From the NCBI GenBank assembly GCA_033297205.1, contig MU859478.1, forward strand, positions 1 through 13,647: a stretch of 13,647 nucleotides of DNA. The letters run 5' to 3'. The translations under genes were made by a program, and so were the position numbers. This document shows, piece by piece, positions 7,917 through 13,647 of this stretch (within the stretch, counting starts at the first letter, position 1; each line of letters starts with the position of its first letter). The notes below the pieces were generated by a model. It searched no databases. It was not told the origin of the DNA and was given only the letters and a program-made list of their open reading frames with translations. The DNA comes from Pseudoneurospora amorphoporcata (lineage: Eukaryota > Ascomycota > Sordariomycetes > Sordariales > Sordariaceae).

Positions 7917-8144
7917 ATGAAGCGGCCTGGTTCATTTGTAGATAGAACACGTAAACGGCGACTGTCCAACGACTATGGTACCGAATTATTAGGGTGGTGG
8001 GCACGCGATGTCGGTGCAACGTCAGGGTATGATCCGTCGAAGGTAACCAACGGACGTAGGATCACGCTGCCGAGGCCCCAGGGAGTGACGTGCAAACGGG
8101 GAAAGTACACGAGGTTGAGCAGGTGTTCCAGGTGCCTCTGGTGA
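7917..8144 (+). CDS. Small ORF, 75 residues, doubtful
   Basis: An ATG in a strong fungal context (ACACCATGA) opens a 75-codon frame. The product is basic, with a nuclear-localisation-like stretch DRTRKRRLSN near residues 9-18 and a cysteine/arginine-rich tail ending CSRCLW. I recognise no family. Its 3' end runs into the first unit of the 60-bp direct repeat at 8120, and no promoter is obvious. It may be a chance ORF or a fragment of a decayed gene. Confidence 0.15.
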   Translation: MKRPGSFVDRTRKRRLSNDYGTELLGWWARDVGATSGYDPSKVTNGRRITLPRPQGVTCKRGKYTRLSRCSRCLW

Positions 8145-8215
8145 AGGGTGCGTGGTGACTACCTGGAAGGATAGGTGGACAGGAGTTCAAGGTACCTCTA
8201 CGTAAGAGTGGAGGC
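8120..8215. repeat. Diverged direct repeat of 36 bp, 60-bp period
   Basis: The stretch at 8120-8155 aligns without gaps to 8180-8215. Shared blocks include CAGG-GTTC, AGGT, CCTCT and AAG-G, with substitutions between. The intervening sequence carries a 6-bp inverted repeat, CCAGGT at 8128-8133 and ACCTGG at 8161-8166. It sits directly upstream of the hairpin cluster and may be part of the same element. Confidence 0.55.
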
Positions 8216-8247
8216 TTCTTTTCACAAATTCCATACCTGTACTAGAA

Positions 8248-8479
8248 GCGCCCCAAGACCCCATACACAGTATGGGGTCTTGCGTAAGGTATGGGGTCTG
8301 AGGGCGCCGAGTACCCCCCCCAGCCCCCGTCCTGTCTGATCCTGCAAGTGTTCGGGGCGGCCAGGAACCTGGAAACCTGGCCTCGACCCTTCCGTAAAGG
8401 GTGTACCCTTAGTTCCGTGCCAGGCCACCACTTTTTTTGGGGGTCGCCAGACTCGCACCCGTCTAGCGAGTCCCAAAAA
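8248..8479. other. Cluster of four hairpin-forming inverted repeats
   Basis: Within 232 bp there are four stem-loop sets. (1) An outer stem GCGCCC/GGGCGC (8248-8253/8302-8307) encloses a perfect 13-bp stem, 8254-8266 with 8270-8282, with a 3-nt loop. An 11-nt copy of the right arm is repeated at 8289-8299. (2) GGCCAGG (8359-8365) pairs with CCTGGCC (8376-8382), and an inner CCTGG at 8368-8372 is an alternative partner. (3) AAGGG(T) at 8397-8402 can pair with CCCTT at 8387-8391 or ACCCTT at 8405-8410. (4) GACTCGC (8450-8456) pairs with GCGAGTC (8466-8472), extended by TTTTTGG (8434-8440) and CCAAAAA (8473-8479). A C8 run lies at 8314-8321. No protein frame is supported. It could be a structured RNA, a mobile hairpin element or a recombination remnant. 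Confidence 0.7.
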
Positions 8480-8974
8480 CCGCACTTTGTAGCGTGAACA
8501 GAGATGTATGATTCGGTGCCTGATGATCATTACCGGAACCGTACGCTCCCCGCAAGTATCTATGAGGTTGCAATATTGGAGTGAAAAGGTGACAACGAAG
8601 GGGTTGATTGGAGTTGTCTACCTAACGGAAGAGGAGAGACGGACACCACGCGTTCTAGCGCATTGATGATACTAACATGTGCGGATGTATCCGAGACCAA
8701 AGGTGTACCTTTTTGCACGGCCGATTAGGCCATGCTTGTTAGGTACCAAGCTACGCCGAAGTGACTTGCATGAACTTGCACCTTGTTAGTGCAGTGCAGA
8801 TTACGAATTGCGTAGGGAAAGAGCTAACGTGGACCGTCGGAGGTGAAGGGGAAGGCCCAGTGAATGGGCGGCCCAGGGCACGGCCGGGGACTTCCGACAT
8901 GCAACAAGACGAATCGGAGCTAAATTAAAGACGGCCCGGAGACATAATTTGGAGATGGCCTCTTCCTATGCACA
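8480..8974. other. Upstream region of the zinc-finger gene
   Basis: I see no gene or repeat here. The last 100 bp lead into the TATA box at 8975 and presumably hold regulatory sites of the downstream gene, but I recognise no specific element. Confidence 0.4.
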
Positions 8975-8984
8975 TATATATAAA
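8975..8984 (+). promoter_or_regulatory. TATA box of the zinc-finger gene
   Basis: The sequence TATATATAAA is a strong TATA element. Transcription would start around 9005-9015, giving a leader of about 125 nt to the chosen ATG at 9137. It lies 153-162 bp upstream of that ATG. Confidence 0.6.
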
Positions 8985-9005
8985 GAAAGTGTCGACGAGC
9001 ACCAA

Positions 9006-9023
9006 ATGTTTTGGATAGGATGA
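9006..9023 (+). other. Possible five-codon upstream ORF
   Basis: ATG at 9006 opens MFWIG followed by TGA at 9021-9023. The stop overlaps another ATG at 9020 as ATGA. That second ATG is in frame with the zinc-finger protein and would add 39 residues. Whether either is transcribed depends on the exact start site, which should fall close to 9005-9015. Confidence 0.3.
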
Positions 9024-9136
9024 TATGTTCTTTAATTCACCACGCGGTCTATCCGTGTCCTACTTACCTAACTCTCTCCTCGGCCGATCTTCTATTTACT
9101 CACGACCTTGTCGGCAATCGATCCCTTTGCCTCAAT

Positions 9137-9787
9137 ATGGACAGCCGTCCTTGGCCGGTTTATTCTTCTGAAGACGATGTCTTCGGCATCAACAACTTCA
9201 TGTCGATTGAACAACCAGTCGTTCACCATGACATGAGCGCGTATCCACAGCCGTCTCTCGGCGCAGGACAAGCGCAAGGAGAAAACGAGAAGGTACTTCA
9301 CCCAGTTTCCCACCTAATGACTTTAAATATCATAGACGGCTTCTAACATAACAAATCTTCGCTCTAGTCCTCACGACACGACTGGTCTGGTCATACATCT
9401 CTTCAAGCGTCCAACAACATCAATAGCCGTCCACCGATGTCTACTCCTGACCTCCCGGTAACTGCCAATGGCTCCCCGAAAGCCCCAATGATTGAATTAC
9501 CCAAGCGCGACTCCGGCATTGGTGCCTCCGGTCATCGCTTCGCCTGCAACCTTTGCTCGTTCTCATCCAACACCAAGCGCGACTACGACCGCCATCTCAA
9601 AACTCGCAAGCATCGAAATAATGCGAGCATCGACGGTGTCCCCGCGGACGTGGTCGAAAGTCAAGGAAGTGGCTTCCACTGCCCTGTTCCGGATTGCAAA
9701 TATAGTGCAACAGGAGAGATGTTCTCGCGAGCAGACAACCTCTGGAGACACATCCGGAAGGTTCACAATATCAAGAAGCAGGCGTGA
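9137..9787 (+). CDS. C2H2-type zinc-finger protein, 191 residues
   Basis: There are two exons, 9137-9292 and 9368-9787, with the intron 9293-9367 starting GTACTT (a non-standard donor) and ending CTCTAG, with a CTAAC branch point at 9343-9347. Splicing joins the frames in phase and removes a stop. Residues 1-105 are polar and probably disordered. Finger 1 has C112, C115, H128 and H134 (CX2CX12HX5H). Finger 2 has C157, C162, H180 and H185 (CX4CX17HX4H), with the typical FSRADNLWRHIRKVH end and an unusually long middle. The product is likely nuclear and DNA- or RNA-binding, and its target is unknown. The start at 9137 has A at -3 and follows a leader of normal length; an in-frame ATG at 9020 would add 39 residues that look less protein-like. 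By family knowledge, small fungal proteins with this finger pair are usually uncharacterised regulators. Confidence 0.75.
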
Positions 9788-10149
9788 TCAGAGGTATGTA
9801 CGTTCTCGCACCGAACGGCGGCTGCACAGCAAATCGCAAAAATCCCATGCTGACTTGGCATAACATCTCGTTGTGTTCCTGTTAAGAGTCCTCTATCTTG
9901 TATCGGGTAATGAATGCCATGTGGGACAAACCTACCTCTAAAGTGTGGGAGACAAGGATGCCCACAGTAACGTGCGGCACGTCGGCACCAAGGATGGGAC
10001 GGGATCAGATCGATGCAACGGGTGCAGTGGATCACTCAGCCCTGCAGCACCGTTGGTGTGCTGTGCAGTAAGCTAGAGTTTCGGCAAGGCATTGGTACCT
10101 TCCAAAATAAGATGAAGAATTCGGGGCAAATGGGACGGATGGATAGGTA
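9788..10149. other. 3' flank of the zinc-finger gene
   Basis: No gene is supported. It contains a short inverted repeat, CAGCAC with GTGCTG, around 10044-10064, and two GGTACCTT words near 10094 and 10146. No clear polyadenylation hexamer lies within 200 nt of the stop. Confidence 0.4.
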
Positions 10150-10336
10150 CCTTGTTGGTGTGTCCTAGCCGCACTGTTGGCACAGGCCATCCACCGCCTG
10201 CTCCACTCGTGCCCTGGCATTTCGCCCACCGTTTCTAGACCTCCAGACCTTCCCGTCCGCTCTCTCCTCTCCTCTCCATAGCATCATCATCAATCCATCG
10301 TATCCACGATTCCTCTGTTGCTCGTGATCGCACGAT
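10150..10336. repeat. Direct duplication, copy A
   Basis: This copy aligns with 11137-11311 in the same orientation through short indels. Strongly shared blocks are TTGTTGGTG, GCACAGGCCA, CGTGCCCTGG, CCCACCGTTTCTAG, CCATAGCATCATCATCA and GCTCGTGATC. Read on the minus strand, both copies keep an open frame with the shared peptide DDDAMER. It may be a duplicated regulatory or 3' segment or a small mobile element. Confidence 0.7.
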
Positions 10337-11136
10337 ACCTCTACGCATGGAAATAAACACAAAAACCATGAGGATGGTTGATAGTAGGTAACTAATAAAA
10401 ATTGCTGGAATGAGACCCCGCCTTCCCAATAAGTCGAGCGACTAGCTTAACAATTGTACTCGCTAGTATGGACTTTGAAAGATAGCAGCGGTCTTCTGTT
10501 AAGGTGGTGGGAAAATGCCCACCAGACCGTGACAAACCCTCTAGAAACGCTTCATCCTTGACAAACTCCAAAATCACATCGTACGCACGTCTCCCATTCA
10601 CTCCTCACCGCTGTGGGGCTATTTCCATGCGATGCCCAATCCTAACGTGCCTCCGCAAGTTATCCTGGCGAGTAGTCGCTCGGTCAGTCGAAGCATGGTA
10701 TACTTGCGGCCTTCAACTGAGCAATAAAGATCCCGTGGATGCGGCACCGTCGACGACCGGTGGGGTACAAAAGGCGGTTTCTGGACATGTAATTTCTACC
10801 AGCCATCCAATCAAACACTATGGCATGGATTGCATCATCTTCCTTTGGCATTCTTCGAACCGCCATGCCTGAGCCTATCTCCCAAGCTGCATGTACACAC
10901 CTCTCGCTTTGTGCTTGTTAGTTCTGAGGTGACGCACAATCGCGTTTGTCCTTGCGGAGATGCAGCAGTCGTCGCAGATGTAGCCACTATTTCCGTCCAC
11001 ATTTCAGAGTTCAGTCTGCACTGTGGCACGATGTCACACGACGACTCGACAACAAGCTTGGCAGACCTCTGCTGGGAAATTACATAGCCCACACAGCGTC
11101 GAGACGGGAGCCAAGTATAGCAATTTTGCGCAGGGC
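10337..11136. other. Spacer between the two duplication copies
   Basis: This stretch is about 800 bp long. Open frames of 60-122 codons occur on both strands, mostly without ATG starts, and none has a recognisable motif. A hydrophobic minus-strand segment (10340-10410, IPAIFISYLLSTILMVFVFI) precedes copy A in frame, but has no good start codon. Confidence 0.4.
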
Positions 11137-11311
11137 ATGTTGTTGGTGGGTCCCGGGCACAGGGCACAGGCCACCTGTTTGCCCCACCCGTGCCCTGGGT
11201 TTCTAGCCCACCGTTTCTAGCCTTCCAGATCTCCCGCTTTCTTTCCTTTCCATAGCATCATCATCACCATCTTTCATATCGATCACGTTATCCATCGCTC
11301 GTGATCTCACA
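11137..11311. repeat. Direct duplication, copy B
   Basis: This is the second copy of the segment at 10150-10336, with starts 987 bp apart. It carries a 7-bp inverted repeat, AGGGCAC (11161-11167) with GTGCCCT (11190-11196), only partly preserved in copy A. Length differences near the shared CATCATCATCA are close to multiples of three, which keeps the minus-strand frame open in both. Confidence 0.7.
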
Positions 11312-13647
11312 CATGTTCCTTGGAAGCTGCCTGTCATTTTCGGTATGTTCTGCTTCAAGGCAGCGGCCTGGCTCGACGTGCGACAAGACAGTGGAGGGTT
11401 CCATTTGGCTGTCTTCTCACTCGTTGAATGCGATTTCGCAGCGCTGCGGTTGGGTTGCAAAATGGCCAATTACTGCCTACCTGCCGAGGATTGAAAAAAT
11501 CCTCAAAGACCATCACAGCCGGGAAAATCACTACTCAAATGCGGCCGCGTCACTTTTTTTCAAACACCTGAGCCATGCATAGATGGTGGGAAATTCAGCC
11601 CGCTTCTCTCATCAACTTCAGAGGGCAGTCTTCAGAGTTCATTGCTCACTTACCCAGAGGAGGTCCCAAGGAGGCGCCATCACCTCACAAGATCTGATTC
11701 CGAAACGGACATGCGGTCACGGAGGACATGGACCAGCGCGGAGGACGGACCACGAGTTGCAACATCTTCCTTCCGGGAGGCACCCTCTAAGCGACGAAGA
11801 GATGGGCGGCGGTCATTTCAAGAGCCAAGACCCCTCATGGCGGTTGGGTCTGCACGGATTGACCAGGTTATTTGGGCCGTGTGAGAAACGGTGTCCATGT
11901 TTTTGTTCGGCTGACCCAGTCCCTCTCCGAGTCCTGTCAGGTACCAAGCGAGGCAACAGTTCGCATCTATTATCCGAGACCCGTGAGATCGGTTGGCGAG
12001 AAATCCTCCCGCCGCCAAACCATGACGACACACGGCGATGCCGTTCGTTGAAATAACGGTACGGCGTCTCAATGAACTACGGTGTTTCAACAACAACTCT
12101 GCACAGCTTCTAGTCACTCGGATGGAGTTTGTATTTGCAAGCAACAACAACGATAAAGGTCGGGGATGGAAGATGTTTGCTTTTAGCTTGGATCTGTGTC
12201 GGCATGTCTGATGTCTCCTCGCCCATTGACCAAGGTAATGGAATAAGTAATGCTGTCGCTGCCTCATGGAGAACATAAGCAAAGGCGCCTCGGTCCCGGT
12301 GTGGAAGCCCCTGGCGACATACTAAACCGTCCCGGGATCTCTTACTCGTGTGTGGTACATTGAATCGCGAATTTGGGTCTGAAGGGCGATTCGAGCCCAG
12401 ACGAGTAGTTCCATTGCGAGCGCTGAGCTGAATGTTTTCCTGTGTGCCGCAGAAGCGCCGGCCAGTCTTCCTTGGCGGCGTCCCATTCGGTCGAAACACA
12501 AGAGCAGGCTAAGCAGCTGTAGGGCAGGTGAGCGAACAGTATCGTTCATTCTCATTGGGCTTCGAGTGCTCCGTTTCTGGTTTCTGGAAGGGACAGTGGG
12601 AAGGGTCATCCTAAGCTGCATCTGCCTCGCGGTGAGGTGGTTGACCGGGTATGCAGTTACCACACATCTAGAAGGCGCCTCTTGATGTGGTGTCTCTAAC
12701 AACTCTCCGGGTTAATGCTTCGGCATGATGTTAGGGGCAGACAACGACACATGGCACATACGGAAAGAAAGTGGATGAACCTCTAGATGTAGGGTGAGAG
12801 GACCTCCGTAGATTGCACCCTCCCTCGTGTTCCATCGACCACATGTACCTTTTGACCCCGACAGCGCATTCGCGCCCGCGACAGGCAGCTCATTCGCAAC
12901 CCCGACAATGACTTCGCAACACTGCACACGGCTTTTCATTCGCAATAACGAATGTCCCGCTCAAAAGCGATTGAAACAACAAAATGGATTGATATAGGAT
13001 AACAATTACTATGCGAAAGCTAATGCAATTGAGTGCACGAAGATACCTTAGCTATAGTCCCCGTTGGAATGCATTGTTGGAGAGGGAGCGACATACGCAG
13101 TCAGGGGAACGATAGCGCTGTTGGGATGAAAATGCCCTGTCCGCGGTATTTCAGGGGGTACACTAACAATTACTTACGCCTACTTCTCAATTCGGTTTCC
13201 GTCAACCAGAATCCTTCTTTTCTTCTTGATGAGAGACACCAGCCCGACCGACACATTCTCTCGCTGTTTTGAGCTGACGTTGGCTTCTGAACAGTATTAA
13301 GTTATTCTTCGTCGGGTGTTCTTCCTTTGTACGCCTTTCTCGGTTTCGAGCGTTGCACAGCCGCTGGAGGTGAGACTGACGCAGACGGGTAACACCCGGA
13401 TCGACACCCAAAGGGTCTGAAACCCCCGACGTGCTGGCTTCAACATTCCAAAAGAGTGATGACTTCGCCGTAGAAGTAGTCTTGTGGTGTCGTTGAATTA
13501 AGCAAACCATCCGGCGTAACGTTCGCCACGCACGGCAAAACTTCCGTTCTTGGTACACCTCTGCATGGATTTAACTTGTTAGCTTGGTACTTGGCGGATC
13601 TTTCTGGGGGTGGCGAGGCCTGATTTCTAAGGTGGCAACGGAAACCT
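11312..13647. other. Gene-poor right end of the window
   Basis: In over 2.3 kb I find no convincing gene. The longest ATG-started + strand frame (11583-12056, 157 codons) overlaps another + strand frame (11642-11884) and opposite-strand frames. It has no recognisable domain or splice signals, and its composition (many Arg, Ser, His and Cys) is typical of non-coding translation. The remaining open frames start without ATG. A small degenerate tandem repeat (12857-12920) and a 6-bp inverted repeat around CATTCG/CGAATG (12937-12954) are the only structures seen. Confidence 0.45.
12857..12920. repeat. Degenerate short tandem repeat, about 20-25 bp units
   Basis: Three successive units (about 12857-12875, 12876-12900 and 12901-12920) share the order CGACA, then a variable stretch, then TTCGC. 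A further ATTCGC follows at 12938, inside the small inverted repeat CATTCG-CAATAA-CGAATG. The units are diverged and of unequal length. Confidence 0.35.

Noticed and set aside
8222..8530. ORFs on both strands across the hairpin cluster
   Set aside because: They only reflect GC-rich inverted repeats and have no protein-like features.
11583..12056. ATG-started + strand ORF of 157 codons
   Set aside because: Composition rich in Arg, His, Cys and Ser, no domain, several overlapping frames on both strands, and no promoter or intron signals.
12380..12400. GATTCGAGCCC resembling a tRNA T-arm
   Set aside because: No matching acceptor, D or anticodon stem could be placed around it.

Overview
The window is nuclear DNA of a filamentous ascomycete (Pezizomycotina, most likely a Sordariomycete). 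The evidence is short GT-AG introns of 59-114 nt with CTRAC-type branch points, CACCATG-like start contexts, GC-rich exons set in AT-richer spacers, a secreted M28 leucine aminopeptidase of the LAP1 type, and a degraded fungal Na+/H+ antiporter. The species cannot be named from the sequence. Gene density is low: three convincing genes, one pseudogene and a few weak ORFs, all on the + strand, in 13.6 kb. No tRNA, rRNA, CRISPR array or complete autonomous transposon was recognised.

Layout. Positions 1-103 hold the end of a dispersed repeat. A four-exon LAP1 gene (353-1723) encodes an intact secreted zinc aminopeptidase of 373 residues. From 2190 to 2860 lies a broken remnant of a plasma-membrane Na+/H+ antiporter, read in successive frames and lacking its middle. 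A spacer follows, with a 20-bp palindrome at 3436-3455 and a second copy of the dispersed repeat at 4016-4120. A TATA-driven gene for an unrecognised 223-residue protein occupies 4499-5170. A 5' undefined ORF lies at 5452-5940.

The centre (about 7100-8480) has no convincing gene but is rich in structure. It holds an inverted repeat with arms at 7119-7190 and 7501-7604, a G-quadruplex motif in the right arm, a diverged 60-bp direct repeat at 8120-8215, and a cluster of perfect hairpins at 8248-8479. Three of these hairpins share a three-arm design in which one arm can pair with either of two partners.

A two-exon gene (9137-9787) then encodes a 191-residue protein with two C2H2-like zinc fingers, behind a clear TATA box and a leader with upstream ATGs. 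The rest (9788-13647) appears non-coding apart from a diverged ~180-bp direct duplication (10150-10336 and 11137-11311) and a small degenerate tandem repeat at 12857-12920.

The genes do not form an obvious pathway. The aminopeptidase would work outside the cell in peptide breakdown, and the zinc-finger protein is probably nuclear. No gene cluster or defence system is evident. The most unusual signal is the hairpin cluster at 8248-8479, followed by the palindrome-bearing dispersed repeat.
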